From positions 44,674 through 108,673 of the forward strand of contig JACABE010000008.1 of the NCBI GenBank assembly GCA_013377005.1: 64,000 nt of DNA, read 5' to 3'. Source of the DNA: Bacteroidota bacterium (lineage in GTDB: Bacteria; Bacteroidota; Bacteroidia; Bacteroidales; JACABE01). Both the position numbers and the translations under genes were made by a program. Within the stretch, counting starts at the first letter, position 1. Each line of letters starts with the position of its first letter. Below, one piece after another: positions 27,252 through 36,822 of this stretch. The notes under the pieces were generated by a model. The model was given only the letters and a program-made list of their open reading frames with translations, was not told where the DNA came from and made no database searches.

Positions 27252-30200
27252 TTACAGCTTGCGTTTTACTTCAGTTTCTTCATAACCTTCTACAATATCA
27301 CCCACTTTAATATCATTGAAATTATCAATGTTTAATCCGCATTCAAATCCTGAGTTTACTTCTTTTACATCATCTTTAAAACGTTTCAACGAACCTAATC
27401 TTCCTGTGTAAACTACAATACCATCACGAATAATCCTGATCTTAGTATTTCGTGTAATTTTACCATCCAAAACCATACAACCTGCAATAGTTCCAACTTT
27501 GGTAATTTTGAATACTTCACGGATTTCGATATTACAAATAATTTTTTCAACAATATCAGGTGAAAGCATTCCTTCAATAGCAGCTTTAATTTCGTTAATA
27601 GCAGTATAAATAATTGAATACAAACGAATATCAATTTGTTCTTGTTCAGCCAGTTTACGAGCACTCATTGAAGGACGAACCTGGAAGCCAATGATAATAG
27701 CTTCTGATGCAGAAGCAAGTAATACATCGGACTCTGTAATCTGTCCTACGGATTTGTGAATAACCTGTACCTGAACCTCAGCATTAGATAGTTTCAACAA
27801 TGAATCAGCCAAAGCTTCTACAGAACCATCTACGTCACCTTTCACAATAATATTTAATTGTTTGAAATCGCCAATAGCTATACGACGACCAATTTCATCT
27901 AACGTAATATGTTTTTGAGTTCTAATACCTTGTTCACGTTGCAACTGTAAACGTTTGCTCGAAATATCTTTAGCCTCACGTTCATCGGTCATTACATTAA
28001 ATTTATCACCCGCTTGTGGAGCTCCATTTAAACCTAATAACAATACCGGAGTTGAAGGACCTGCTGTTTTCACCAATGCATTGCGTTCATTGTACATGGC
28101 TTTTACTTTACCATAAGTGGAACCGGCCAATACAACATCTCCGATTTTTATTGTTCCATCCTGAACTAATATTTTAGCTACATATCCACGACCTTTATCA
28201 AGTGAAGATTCTATAACAGTTCCAATAGCTTTTTTATTTGGATTTCCTTTTAAATCGAGTAATTCTGCTTCTAATAATACTTTTTCAAGTAGCTGTTCTA
28301 CATTTATACCCTTTTTAGCTGAAATTTCCTGACTTTGATATTTTCCACCCCAATCTTCCACCAAAATATTCATTTGAGCTAATCCTTCTTTTATTTTTTC
28401 AGGACTTGCATTTTCTTTATCAATTTTATTGATAGCGAATACAATAGGAACATTAGCTGCTTGAGCATGGTTAATGGCTTCAATTGTTTGTGGCATAATT
28501 TTATCATCAGCTGCAACTACAATAATGGCAACATCAGTTACTTTAGCACCACGGGCACGCATAGCAGTAAATGCTTCGTGGCCAGGTGTATCTAAGAAAG
28601 TTATCTTTTTACCATTTGGTAATTTAACTTCATACGAACCAATATGTTGAGTAATTCCACCTGCTTCTCCAGCAATTACATTCGAATGTCGAATATAGTC
28701 AAGCAGGGACGTTTTACCATGGTCAACGTGTCCCATTACAGCAACTATAGGAGCTCTTGGAAGTAAATCTTCTTCATTATCCGTTTCTTCTGAAATATTA
28801 ATAGCATCCAATACTTCAACACTAACAAAATCAACTTTATATCCAAACTCATCTGCAACTATATTCAGTGCTTCGGCATCTAAACGTTGATTAATAGAAA
28901 CAAACATACCTAAAGACATGCAAGTAGAAATAACACTTGTAACCGGCACATCCATCATGTTGGCTAATTCATTAGCAGTTACAAACTCTGTAACTTTAAT
29001 GATTTTCTTTTCTTCAAGCTGCTTTTGCTGATCATCCTGAAATTGCTGACTTACCTGACTTCTTTTTTCTCTACGATATTTCGAGGTTTTAGATTTACCC
29101 AGAGGATTCATACGAGCCAAAGTTTCTTTGATTTGCTTTTCGATAGCATTATCGTCAACAACTGCTTTTATAACTTTAAATTCGCTTTTCTTTTTTCCCT
29201 TGGTTTCTTCTTTTACCCTGTGTTTTACACCATCAGGTCTTGTAGTTTCAGGCTTTTTGTTTAAAGCATTTATATTTTCAACTGCTTTATTTTTTTCTTT
29301 GATACGAGGTCTCTTCTTATCTGTGTGTTTGTCAGAAGAAGAAGCAACGGGTTGTTTTTTAATTTGAGGCTTGTTAAATTCAGACAAATCAATTTTACCC
29401 TGAATTTTAGGTCCTTCTAATTTAGTATATTTTGTTTGAATAAAATTAACCTGAGTTGCATCTTTAGTATCAACAACTTCTTGAATTATTTCTGCAATCG
29501 GTTCTTTTTCCAATTCAATAATTGGAGTTGATTCAACAACAACTTCTTCCGAAATTTCTTCCGTTTTGCTTTTTAAATCAGCTTTTTTCTTTACTTTTTC
29601 TTTCTCTTTTTCAGCTTTTGTTTTTTTATCGGGCTTGGTTTTTAAATTGATTTTAGATAAATCAAGCATCCCGACAATTTTTATTTTATTTTCAGTATCA
29701 GCAGTTTCTTGTTGATCGATTTCTTCTATTGATTGAATTGCTTCTTCTTTTATCGTTTCCAATACAGGAGCAATATATTCTTCTTTGGTTTCTGGAATTA
29801 CTTCTTTTACAACTTCAATGATAGTTTCTTTGTGTTCGATAATAGGAAGAACAAGATCTGCTTCAATTTCAGGAATCTCAGCAACAACTTCTACTTGTTT
29901 TATTGGTTGAGGAACATCAACAATAGGTTGTTGAACTTCCTCTTTCTTAGGAAGAATAGGTTCTGCTTTTTTGAAATCATTAGCCGAAATAGAGCTTTTT
30001 ACATGAGTTTCCTGATAATCCTCTTCCTCAAACTTATGTTTTTCTTTTTCAATAGTTTCAATAGACAAAGTTTGACGATTCGTAAATTCCAAGCCAATTT
30101 TTTTGGCTTCTTCTTTTACATTTTTTTCGGACTGAAACTCTTTTAGCAAAAGTTCATACATGGTATCCGAAATTTTTGTGTTTGGATTATTTTCCACAGT

Positions 30201-30299
30201 ATGCCCTTTCTTTAAAAGAAAATCAACAACGGTTGCTATACCAATGTTAAATTCTTTTGCAGCTTTGCTCAATCGGATGTTTTTATTTTCCTCTGCCAT
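27252..30299 (-). CDS. infB: Translation initiation factor IF-2
   Basis: The start is placed at the ATG at 30299 (1015 residues, [20 protein letters not shown]), which is the standard IF-2 N-terminus; an upstream TTG at 30374 would add 25 atypical residues. The protein has an N-terminal IF2_N helix domain, a long low-complexity Lys/Glu/Val region to about 400, a second IF2_N-like domain near 440-500, and the GTPase domain with G1 GHVDHGKT at 523-530, DTPGHEAF, and NKID. Domains II, III and IV then end in VKRKL. IF-2 delivers initiator tRNA to the ribosome. It lies 78 bases after the nusA stop, in the conserved rimP-nusA-infB order. Confidence 0.97.
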   Translation of the reverse strand: MAEENKNIRLSKAAKEFNIGIATVVDFLLKKGHTVENNPNTKISDTMYELLLKEFQSEKNVKEEAKKIGLEFTNRQTLSIETIEKEKHKFEEEDYQETHVKSSISANDFKKAEPILPKKEEVQQPIVDVPQPIKQVEVVAEIPEIEADLVLPIIEHKETIIEVVKEVIPETKEEYIAPVLETIKEEAIQSIEEIDQQETADTENKIKIVGMLDLSKINLKTKPDKKTKAEKEKEKVKKKADLKSKTEEISEEVVVESTPIIELEKEPIAEIIQEVVDTKDATQVNFIQTKYTKLEGPKIQGKIDLSEFNKPQIKKQPVASSSDKHTDKKRPRIKEKNKAVENINALNKKPETTRPDGVKHRVKEETKGKKKSEFKVIKAVVDDNAIEKQIKETLARMNPLGKSKTSKYRREKRSQVSQQFQDDQQKQLEEKKIIKVTEFVTANELANMMDVPVTSVISTCMSLGMFVSINQRLDAEALNIVADEFGYKVDFVSVEVLDAINISEETDNEEDLLPRAPIVAVMGHVDHGKTSLLDYIRHSNVIAGEAGGITQHIGSYEVKLPNGKKITFLDTPGHEAFTAMRARGAKVTDVAIIVVAADDKIMPQTIEAINHAQAANVPIVFAINKIDKENASPEKIKEGLAQMNILVEDWGGKYQSQEISAKKGINVEQLLEKVLLEAELLDLKGNPNKKAIGTVIESSLDKGRGYVAKILVQDGTIKIGDVVLAGSTYGKVKAMYNERNALVKTAGPSTPVLLLGLNGAPQAGDKFNVMTDEREAKDISSKRLQLQREQGIRTQKHITLDEIGRRIAIGDFKQLNIIVKGDVDGSVEALADSLLKLSNAEVQVQVIHKSVGQITESDVLLASASEAIIIGFQVRPSMSARKLAEQEQIDIRLYSIIYTAINEIKAAIEGMLSPDIVEKIICNIEIREVFKITKVGTIAGCMVLDGKITRNTKIRIIRDGIVVYTGRLGSLKRFKDDVKEVNSGFECGLNIDNFNDIKVGDIVEGYEETEVKRKL

Positions 30300-30377
30300 C
30301 TTATTTTTATTTTTATTCCCTGATATTGCAGTTCCTATATTTATTATGCTTTGAAGGTATGTTAGTATTTTCAATGA

Positions 30378-31613
30378 TTATTCAAATTCTGATTTCAAAA
30401 TCCTAACAACTTCATTAATCGTCTCTTCTTCTAAATCGGTACGTTTTACCAACTCTTTTACACTTATGTCGAGAACACTTCTGGCTGTATCGCAACCAAT
30501 ATTTTTCAATTCATCAATAATCCATTGATCAATTTCGTCAGCAAATTCCTGCAGATCAACATCCTCTACATAAGAATCTGTATCACGGTAAACATCAATT
30601 TCGTAACCGGTTAGCTTTCCGGCAAGTTTAATATTATAACCACCTTTGCCAATAGCCAGCGAAACCTGATCGGGCTTCATAAACACATCGGCTCTTTTGG
30701 TTTCGTCATCAATTTTAATAGAAGATATTTTTGCGGGGTTCAATGCTCTGGTAATATATAATTCAGGATTGGTAGTGAAATTAATTACATCAATATTTTC
30801 GTTACGTAATTCTCTCACAATACCATGAATACGGCTACCTTTCATCCCAACGCATGCTCCTACAGGATCAATGCGATCGTCATAAGATTCAACGGCTATT
30901 TTAGCTTTTTCGCCGGGAACTCTAACTATATTTTTAATAGTAATTAATCCATCATACACTTCTGGTACTTCAGCTTCAAACAACCTTTCCAGAAAAACAG
31001 GAGAAGTTCTTGATAAAATAATATGAGGTGTATTGTTACGTAGTTCAACCTGCAACACAACTGCACGAATAGCATCACCTTTTCTGTAAAAATCGGATGG
31101 AATTTGTTCTGATTTTGGCAATAATAATTCAATGCCTTCATCGTCTAACACCATTACTTCTTTCTTCCATACCTGATATACTTCACCTGTAACAATCTCG
31201 CCTACTTTTTCGCTGTATTTTTTATATACGTTGTTTTTTTCGTATTCCTGAATTTTAGAAATCAAATTTTGACGTATGGCTAAGATTTCTCTTCTACCAA
31301 AGTCTTTCATTTTTATTTCTTCGGTAACTTCTTCTCCTATTTCAAAATCGGGTTCTATCTTTATAGCTTCAGAGTATTCAATTTCCAAATTGTCATCTTC
31401 CGACATACCGTCTTCTACAATAATTCTGTTGCGCCAAATTTCCAAATCACCTTTATCGATGTTTACAATAATGTCGTAATTATCATCCTGTCCGTATTTT
31501 TTTATCAACATGCTTCTAAACACATCTTCTAAAATACGCATCATGGTTTCACGATCAATATTTTTAAATTCTTTAAATTCCGAAAATGATTCTACTAAAT
31601 TAATATTCTCCAT
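30378..31613 (-). CDS. nusA: Transcription termination/antitermination factor NusA
   Basis: The 411-residue protein has the N-terminal RNA polymerase-binding domain, an S1 domain near 130-200 (GEIVTGEVYQVWKKEV), and two KH domains (RVPGEKAKIAVES, DPVGACVGMKGSRI near 235-260 and DQVSLAIGKGGYNIKLA near 310-330). A short helical C-terminus follows (about 355-411), as in other Bacteroidota; the two acidic repeats of E. coli NusA are not complete here. NusA binds nascent RNA and RNA polymerase to modulate pausing and termination. It is 28 bases downstream of rimP. Confidence 0.97.
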   Translation of the reverse strand: MENINLVESFSEFKEFKNIDRETMMRILEDVFRSMLIKKYGQDDNYDIIVNIDKGDLEIWRNRIIVEDGMSEDDNLEIEYSEAIKIEPDFEIGEEVTEEIKMKDFGRREILAIRQNLISKIQEYEKNNVYKKYSEKVGEIVTGEVYQVWKKEVMVLDDEGIELLLPKSEQIPSDFYRKGDAIRAVVLQVELRNNTPHIILSRTSPVFLERLFEAEVPEVYDGLITIKNIVRVPGEKAKIAVESYDDRIDPVGACVGMKGSRIHGIVRELRNENIDVINFTTNPELYITRALNPAKISSIKIDDETKRADVFMKPDQVSLAIGKGGYNIKLAGKLTGYEIDVYRDTDSYVEDVDLQEFADEIDQWIIDELKNIGCDTARSVLDISVKELVKRTDLEEETINEVVRILKSEFE

Positions 31614-31642
31614 TTTAATTCATTTTTTAAAATGTAACAAGT

Positions 31643-32104
31643 TTATTTGAATGTTATAACAACTTTTGTTTCTTTAATATCCTTGAAATTAATGATTTTA
31701 TTTATATCAGCAATTTCTTCGGTTTTCTTTTTCTTTTTTGCCGGAAGCAACTCAATACGAATGTTTTTTTCGTCAACGGCTTTTAAAACTCCTGTAAGTT
31801 TAATGCCATCGATTAATTTTACATCTACCGTTCTTCCAATGTTTTTAACATATTGACGATTTACACGTAAACCCAAATCCAAACCTGCTGAAGAAACATC
31901 CAATTCAAAATCTTCTGTTTCACGATCAAGATTTGATTCTATTTTACGACTCAATGCAATGCAATCAGCAATGGTTACACCATTATCACCATCAATAAAA
32001 ACAATGATCTGATTGCTTGCACTCACACTGAATTCTACCAGAAACTTATCGGTTCCGGTAAGGTGTTCTTCAATCAAATCGGCTATTTTCTGTTTGCTAA
32101 TCAT
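31643..32104 (-). CDS. rimP: Ribosome maturation factor RimP
   Basis: I place the start at the ATG at 32104 (153 residues, MISKQKIADLIEEHL). The 14 residues upstream, beginning at a TTG at 32146, would run through a strong hairpin in the leader. The protein has the RimP N-terminal alpha/beta domain (IIVFIDGDNGVTIADCIALSRKIE) and the SH3-like C-terminal domain with the DVSSAGLDLGLR and VDVKLIDG motifs. RimP assists 30S subunit maturation. First gene of the rimP-nusA-infB operon. Confidence 0.93.
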   Translation of the reverse strand: MISKQKIADLIEEHLTGTDKFLVEFSVSASNQIIVFIDGDNGVTIADCIALSRKIESNLDRETEDFELDVSSAGLDLGLRVNRQYVKNIGRTVDVKLIDGIKLTGVLKAVDEKNIRIELLPAKKKKKTEEIADINKIINFKDIKETKVVITFK

Positions 32105-32123
32105 ACTTATTTTTGTAATAAAA

Positions 32124-32144
32124 GAGGGGACATTTAGTCCCCTC
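32124..32144 (-). promoter_or_regulatory. Leader hairpin (possible attenuator) of rimP-nusA-infB
   Basis: GAGGGGAC (32124-32131), loop ATTTA, GTCCCCTC (32137-32144): a perfect 8-bp GC-rich stem, followed on the minus strand by TTTTATTA. It ends 20 bases before the rimP ATG and lies downstream of a -7 box (32217-32210), so it should be in the transcript's leader. The shape fits an intrinsic terminator or attenuator. The nusA operon of E. coli is autoregulated in its leader; that precedent is not proof here. Confidence 0.6.
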
Positions 32145-32209
32145 AATATCTTTTTCTCTGTTGATATTCACTCAAAAGTGAGATTTGAATACCAAACCCA
32201 AATCGACTG

Positions 32210-32217
32210 CAAAGATA
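32210..32217 (-). promoter_or_regulatory. -7 box of the rimP operon
   Basis: TATCTTTG on the minus strand (32217-32210). No clear -33 box is seen 19-21 bases upstream. Transcription would start about 100 bases before the rimP ATG. The 260 bases from here to 32484 hold no gene that I can see. Confidence 0.45.
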
Positions 32218-32484
32218 TTAAATATCTTTTAATTATATAATAAAATTATAAAAATATTCTTTTTACTCTTATTTTATTTGTTTTAAGCTGACAAACAGTT
32301 GGAATTATATATATTGAAGTTCTTTTTGTGGAAAGATTCTGACTAAAATTTTGAAAGTATAATTATTTATTCATTGAAAGTATAATAGGCATAAACTTTA
32401 TTTAATAAGCTAAAAAATCGATAAAACCCAAAAACAAAACTATACAATTCATATTCCTTAGCTGTAAAATCTTTTTATAAAACA

Positions 32485-32517
32485 AAACCCCGATGTCAAT
32501 ATAAGATATCGGGGTTT
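32485..32517 (-). terminator. Terminator after the acid phosphatase gene
   Basis: AAACCCCGAT (32485-32494) pairs with ATCGGGGTTT (32508-32517). On the minus strand it is followed by TTTGTTTTAT and lies about 24 bases after the stop at 32541. Confidence 0.88.
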
Positions 32518-32540
32518 ATAGCAAAAGCTTACGTTTTTTC

Positions 32541-33341
32541 CTAAAAATCCTTTAGCAATGATTTTCTTAATTCAGGTTTTGTTCTGCTGGTATCGGTTTT
32601 ATACATAGCTCCTTCCCAATCGCCATACATGGCATTGGGTAATACTATAAAACGTTTCCCAAATTCGCTACGAAGTTCAGTAGTTTTAGCATCACGTGTT
32701 TCGAGGGAGGTTTTGTCGAAAACAGCCGAAAAATCAGTCAAATTATCACCAGCCAATAAAACGATACGGTATTTTTCCATGATTTTCAAACGGCGATTTT
32801 CCTTTGAAGATTCATTTTTCTTAGGAATCAAATGCAAAGTATCAGCCATCGGGAAGTTTTGTTCTTTTAAGTTTTTAAGGGTTATTGCCATTTCTTTTTC
32901 TGTACGATTGGTAACATAAAATACAGCAACACCTTTGTTGGCAGCATAATTCAGAAATTCAGCAGCACCAGGCAAAGCTTTTGCTTTTGCCAATGAAGTC
33001 CATACATACCAGTCATCGGGGTATTTTGCATTTTGTGTAATCATTTTGGCTTCAAACGGACTGTTGTCGAGCACAGTTTCGTCGATATCAACCACTACAG
33101 CACGTTTTCCTTTTAGTTTTTTATTGGCAAGATCTTTATCCAACATCATCTGCGCAAGATTAAAAGCCTGATAATATAGCGCTTTGCATTCTGCCGCACG
33201 TTGCTGATACAATACAGCCATTGTCAGATGATCGTTGTTAATAATTGGAGTTTTAGCAGACTGGGCAATGCTTTTATTTGCGTTTGAAAGAAATAAAACA
33301 ACAATAAGTATTAATAAGAAGGATTTTTTTTGTATTCGCAT
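32541..33341 (-). CDS. Exported HAD acid phosphatase / 5'-nucleotidase, e(P4) type
   Basis: The 266-residue protein has a signal peptide (about residues 1-27, ending SIAQS) and the class B/C acid phosphatase motif VVDIDETVLDNSPF (nucleophile D85, D87). It also has the FYVTNRTEKE motif II, the Lys of motif III near IPKKNESSKENRR, and the LLAGDNLTDF motif IV. Its length and motifs match the e(P4)-like family, which dephosphorylates nucleotides or nicotinamide mononucleotide outside the cytoplasm. Haemophilus e(P4) is a lipoprotein; no lipobox Cys is present here, so this one is probably soluble in the periplasm. Confidence 0.9.
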   Translation of the reverse strand: MRIQKKSFLLILIVVLFLSNANKSIAQSAKTPIINNDHLTMAVLYQQRAAECKALYYQAFNLAQMMLDKDLANKKLKGKRAVVVDIDETVLDNSPFEAKMITQNAKYPDDWYVWTSLAKAKALPGAAEFLNYAANKGVAVFYVTNRTEKEMAITLKNLKEQNFPMADTLHLIPKKNESSKENRRLKIMEKYRIVLLAGDNLTDFSAVFDKTSLETRDAKTTELRSEFGKRFIVLPNAMYGDWEGAMYKTDTSRTKPELRKSLLKDF

Positions 33342-33360
33342 GTTTTATAAGTATTAAATT

Positions 33361-33389
33361 AAAAAGGGGTTGTTTAAACTACAACCCCT
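33361..33389 (-). terminator. Terminator after the DHOD-like gene
   Basis: AGGGGTTGT (33365-33373) pairs with ACAACCCCT (33381-33389) around a TTAAACT loop. On the minus strand it is followed by TTTTTAATTT. It lies between the DHOD-like stop (33408) and the phosphatase start. Confidence 0.9.
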
Positions 33390-33407
33390 CAAAAATACAA
33401 AGATTAT

Positions 33408-34421
33408 TTATCTTAACGGATATTTTTTAAAAATTTCGTCAGATTTCATAATAATATCTACATATTGCGCCCTGCGATAAGCATAGGGATCTTTCAAATT
33501 TTTACGCGATACTCTTCCTTTGAAATCATTGATTTCTTTATAACCCTTGGCATCCATCCAGATTTCAATTTCTTTAATCATTTCAGCAATATGTCCTATA
33601 CCATTTTTGTACAACGTACTTACTACTTGTGTACAATCAGCACCGGCAAGCAACATTTTAATTACATCCTTACCTGTAAATATACCGGTATTGCTACAAA
33701 TATTACCTTTGAAATTTCCATACAATAAACCTGCATATCGAAGTGGCAAACGATTGTCTTCTACATTGCTAAGGTGATACGGAAAATGCAAACTTTCTTT
33801 TTCAATATCAATATCCGGTTGGTACAAACGATTGAAAAGAACAAAACCATCAGCACCTTCATCATACATCCTTGATACAATGTTTAATACATTTGAATAA
33901 AAAGGACTCAATTTAACACTGATAGGAATACTAATTGACTTTTTTACATTGGTAATTATATCTAATTGCTCATTTACTATAGATTTGCAATCTTTATCGA
34001 CATCTTTGGGTGTTGCATATAAGTTGAGTTCAATAGCATCCACTCCAGTTTCAGCAATTAGTTCTGCATACTGTGTCCAAGTGTCTTTTTGCAAAGCATT
34101 TAAACTGGCAATAATAGGTATATGCACTGCAGCTTTAGCTTTACGAAGCTTTTCAAGATGCTCGTCAGCTCCTGCATGTTCAATATCCGGAAATAAAGAA
34201 GTCATTTCAGCATTTCGATTTTCATACTCTCTTAAGTTTTCTTCCAGTTGGAGAGATTCAAGTTGTATTTGTTCTTCGAAAAGCGATTTGTAAACAATAG
34301 CCGATGCTCCTGCATCTTCTAATCGTTTCAGATTATCATAATCATCAACAATATTTGATGCTCCGACAATAATTGGATTTTTTAATTCCAATCCTAAATA
34401 TTTAACAGATAAGTTTGCCAT
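33408..34421 (-). CDS. Dihydroorotate dehydrogenase-like flavoprotein
   Basis: The 337-residue protein has the TIM-barrel pattern of class 1 dihydroorotate/dihydropyrimidine dehydrogenases: MANLSVKYLGLELKNPIIVGAS at the N-terminus, IPIIASLNAL, VDAIELNLY, IPISVKLSPF, the FN(R) segment, and SNTGIFTGKDVIKMLLAGADCTQVVSTLYKNG near the C-terminus, which binds FMN phosphate. Family members with this organisation in Bacteroidota are annotated as DHOD-like and are larger than PyrD. No other pyrimidine genes are adjacent, so a role in pyrimidine synthesis is not assured. Confidence 0.88.
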   Translation of the reverse strand: MANLSVKYLGLELKNPIIVGASNIVDDYDNLKRLEDAGASAIVYKSLFEEQIQLESLQLEENLREYENRNAEMTSLFPDIEHAGADEHLEKLRKAKAAVHIPIIASLNALQKDTWTQYAELIAETGVDAIELNLYATPKDVDKDCKSIVNEQLDIITNVKKSISIPISVKLSPFYSNVLNIVSRMYDEGADGFVLFNRLYQPDIDIEKESLHFPYHLSNVEDNRLPLRYAGLLYGNFKGNICSNTGIFTGKDVIKMLLAGADCTQVVSTLYKNGIGHIAEMIKEIEIWMDAKGYKEINDFKGRVSRKNLKDPYAYRRAQYVDIIMKSDEIFKKYPLR

Positions 34422-34582
34422 TTTATAAATCTCCTATAGTTTATTTTGATATTATGTTTCTTATTTAAACAATCCAGATTAAAAAAAGAATGTTAATTTT
34501 ATTTAATTTTCTATTTTTTTATTTCTATTTTAAAAGGTATAATTTCACGATTGGTAAAACTATCCCTTTAGGAAGAAATTAA

Positions 34583-35662
34583 TTAATATCTATCTATACA
34601 ATTTAAATCACTAAAAGCAATTTTTAATCTTTCAACTGTTGTTTTTTCACCTTCTCTCAGCCATGCTCGTGGATCGTAGTATTTTTTGTTAGGTTTATCT
34701 TCTCCATCAGGGTTTCCTATTTGTCCCTGCAAATAGCCTTCATTTTTCTTGTAATATTCAAGTACACCTTCCCAATATGCCCATTGTGTATCGGTATCAA
34801 TATTCATTTTAATAACACCATAACCGATTGCTTCACGAATTTTTTCAGGTTCAGAACCCGAGCCACCATGAAAAACAAAATTTACAGGATTGGCAACAGT
34901 ATTATATTTTTGTTGAATATAAACCTGAGAATTATGCAGAATAACCGGTTCTAATTTAACATTACCCGGTTTATACACTCCATGAACATTGCCAAAAGAA
35001 GCTGCAATTGTAAAACGGTTGCTTATTTTACTCAATTCTTCATAAGCATAAGCAACATCTGCAGGTTGCGTATAAAGGCGAGCATTGTCAACATGTGTAT
35101 TATCAACACCATCTTCTTCTCCACCGGTAATACCCAATTCTATTTCCAATGTCATTCCCATTTTGCTCATGCGAGTCAGGTATTTTTTGCAAATCTCGAT
35201 ATTTTCTTCCAAGGTTTCTTCAGATAAATCGAGCATGTGAGAACTAAATAAAGGCTTGCCATGAAGTTTAAAGAACTTCTCACCTGCATCCAACAAACCA
35301 TCTATCCAGGGTAATAATTTTTTAGCAGCATGGTCGGTATGTAAAATAACAGGTATTCCATAATATTCAGCCATTTGATGAACATGCATTGCTCCTGAAA
35401 CTGTACCTGCGATGGATGCTTTTTCTTCAGTATTTGACAAAGCTTTTCCTGCATAAAAAATTCCACCACCATTAGAAAATTGAATCATAATAGGCGAATT
35501 AACTACTTTTGCAGCTTCCATCACTGCATTCACAGAGTTAGTACCAACAACATTCACTGCAGGGATTGCAAATTTCTCTTGTTTGGCAATACGAAAAATT
35601 TCCTGTAAATCATCTCCGGTTACCACACCAGGAGCCACTTTATTACTTATTTTCTCTGACAT
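34583..35662 (-). CDS. fbaA: Fructose-bisphosphate aldolase, class II
   Basis: The 359-residue protein is the same length as E. coli FbaA and matches along its length: FAIPAVNVVGTNSVNAVMEAA, the zinc-binding HTDHAAKKLLPW motif, LGITGGEEDGVDNTHVD, FGNVHGVYKPGNVKL, FHGGSGS and KMNIDTDTQWAYWEGVL. It cleaves fructose 1,6-bisphosphate to two triose phosphates in glycolysis and gluconeogenesis. A -7 box TATTTTTG is on the minus strand at 35725-35718. It appears monocistronic. Confidence 0.97.
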   Translation of the reverse strand: MSEKISNKVAPGVVTGDDLQEIFRIAKQEKFAIPAVNVVGTNSVNAVMEAAKVVNSPIMIQFSNGGGIFYAGKALSNTEEKASIAGTVSGAMHVHQMAEYYGIPVILHTDHAAKKLLPWIDGLLDAGEKFFKLHGKPLFSSHMLDLSEETLEENIEICKKYLTRMSKMGMTLEIELGITGGEEDGVDNTHVDNARLYTQPADVAYAYEELSKISNRFTIAASFGNVHGVYKPGNVKLEPVILHNSQVYIQQKYNTVANPVNFVFHGGSGSEPEKIREAIGYGVIKMNIDTDTQWAYWEGVLEYYKKNEGYLQGQIGNPDGEDKPNKKYYDPRAWLREGEKTTVERLKIAFSDLNCIDRY

Positions 35663-35867
35663 AACTTATTTATATTAAAGGTTTGTATATTTATTTGAAA
35701 ATTTATGTTCTGATGAACAAAAATACTAAATAATTTATGTTTTTCTTAGAAAAAATAGTTTTTTTGGACAATGTCTATCATTATAGACAGTATTAAACCA
35801 AAGGGAAAAAAATTTTATAAGGAAAGGATTACTGTATTTCTGGTGATAAATCGTATATCAAAAACTT

Positions 35868-36407
35868 TTATGATTTAACGTTTACCCGTCCTGCTTTGTG
35901 AAAGTATTTTTTATAATAATTCTCATCCAGACTATTAATCATTACACCTTTTGAAGTTGTGGAATGTACAAAATGTCCTTTGCTGATATAAATGCCGACA
36001 TGTGAAACTTTCACATCTTCAATTTTAAAAAAGACCAAATCACCTTGTTTTAATTCGGCTTTTTCAATTGTTTTAGTTTGTTGCTGCATATCCTCAGATT
36101 TACGTGGAAGAGAGATTCCGTATACATCTTTGTAAAAAACACTGACAAAACATGAGCAATCAGTGCCCTCCATGGAGCATCCTCCATATTTGTAGGGAAC
36201 GCCTAACCATGCATTTACTGTTTCAACAAATTTCTTTTCTTCGGAACCCTCCAGGTCATATCCTAATTTTTGAGAATAGATTTTATAAAACTCCGAACTT
36301 GATTTATGAGTTAAATGTTCTTGTTTATGTAGTTTGGAAGTGGACTTGCAAGCTGTAAATACAGCAATAATAAGTATATAAAGAATAAGTTTTACACTTG
36401 AATTCAT
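35868..36407 (-). CDS. NlpC/P60 (C40) cell-wall hydrolase lipoprotein
   Basis: I start the gene at the ATG at 36407 (179 residues), which puts the signal peptide and lipobox (FTACKS, Cys 20) at the N-terminus and leaves 4 bases to the upstream stop. The NlpC/P60 domain covers about 58-178: catalytic Cys in GTDCSCFV (Cys 84; the usual Gly after Ser is Cys here), His in VSHVGIYI (His 136) and GHFVHSTTSKGV. It probably cleaves gamma-D-glutamyl-diamino acid bonds in peptidoglycan from the envelope side. It is the last gene of the ECF sigma operon, so it may be cotranscribed with the regulator. Confidence 0.92.
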   Translation of the reverse strand: MNSSVKLILYILIIAVFTACKSTSKLHKQEHLTHKSSSEFYKIYSQKLGYDLEGSEEKKFVETVNAWLGVPYKYGGCSMEGTDCSCFVSVFYKDVYGISLPRKSEDMQQQTKTIEKAELKQGDLVFFKIEDVKVSHVGIYISKGHFVHSTTSKGVMINSLDENYYKKYFHKAGRVNVKS

Positions 36408-36411
36408 ATTA

Positions 36412-36822
36412 TTATGAATGCTGAATGTTAGGATGAAACATACGTGAAAGCAATTTGTCAATTAAAAACAAACCTACTAACGCAAAAATTACAATACTTA
36501 TTATTGGTTGCATTTTTAGTAATAATGAAATGCTGTTGAATGCACTTATATAAGGATTGAAAAACTTATGTAACGACTCAATTTGTGTGTGTCCGATAAA
36601 AGAAGGGAAAAAGATAGTTGAAATAATTAATAATGCAACAGCAAGCAACGCAATAAGCCAATACCTATAACGAACAAAAAAAGAAGAATGCGCTGTATTA
36701 ACAATTTCAGGTTGTTGAATAAAAGACATTATACGTTGAGTGAAACCATCAGAAGGTTCTTCCATGGGCAATTGACTGAGTAATTTAGCCAATAAAGGGT
36801 CTTTGTCTTGTGTATTGTTCAT
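36412..36822 (-). CDS. Putative anti-sigma membrane protein
   Basis: The 136-residue protein has a short soluble N-terminus (about 1-45) with the motif QLPMEEPSDGFTQRIMSFI, common in Bacteroidota membrane proteins encoded after ECF sigma factors. Two membrane helices follow (about 52-70 and 107-124). It overlaps the sigma gene by four bases (ATGA at 36822-36819) and is followed 4 bases later by the NlpC/P60 gene. The location suggests it tethers and inhibits the sigma factor; no zinc-binding HxxxC motif is present, so this is inferred from position only. Confidence 0.8.
   Translation of the reverse strand: MNNTQDKDPLLAKLLSQLPMEEPSDGFTQRIMSFIQQPEIVNTAHSSFFVRYRYWLIALLAVALLIISTIFFPSFIGHTQIESLHKFFNPYISAFNSISLLLKMQPIISIVIFALVGLFLIDKLLSRMFHPNIQHS

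Noticed and set aside
29733..30146. 137-residue plus-strand open frame inside infB
   Set aside because: It is the antisense of the Glu/Lys-rich low-complexity part of IF-2, giving a Phe/Asn-rich product with no plausible gene features.
33949..34293. 114-residue plus-strand frame within the DHOD-like gene
   Set aside because: Antisense shadow, Ser-rich, no domain.
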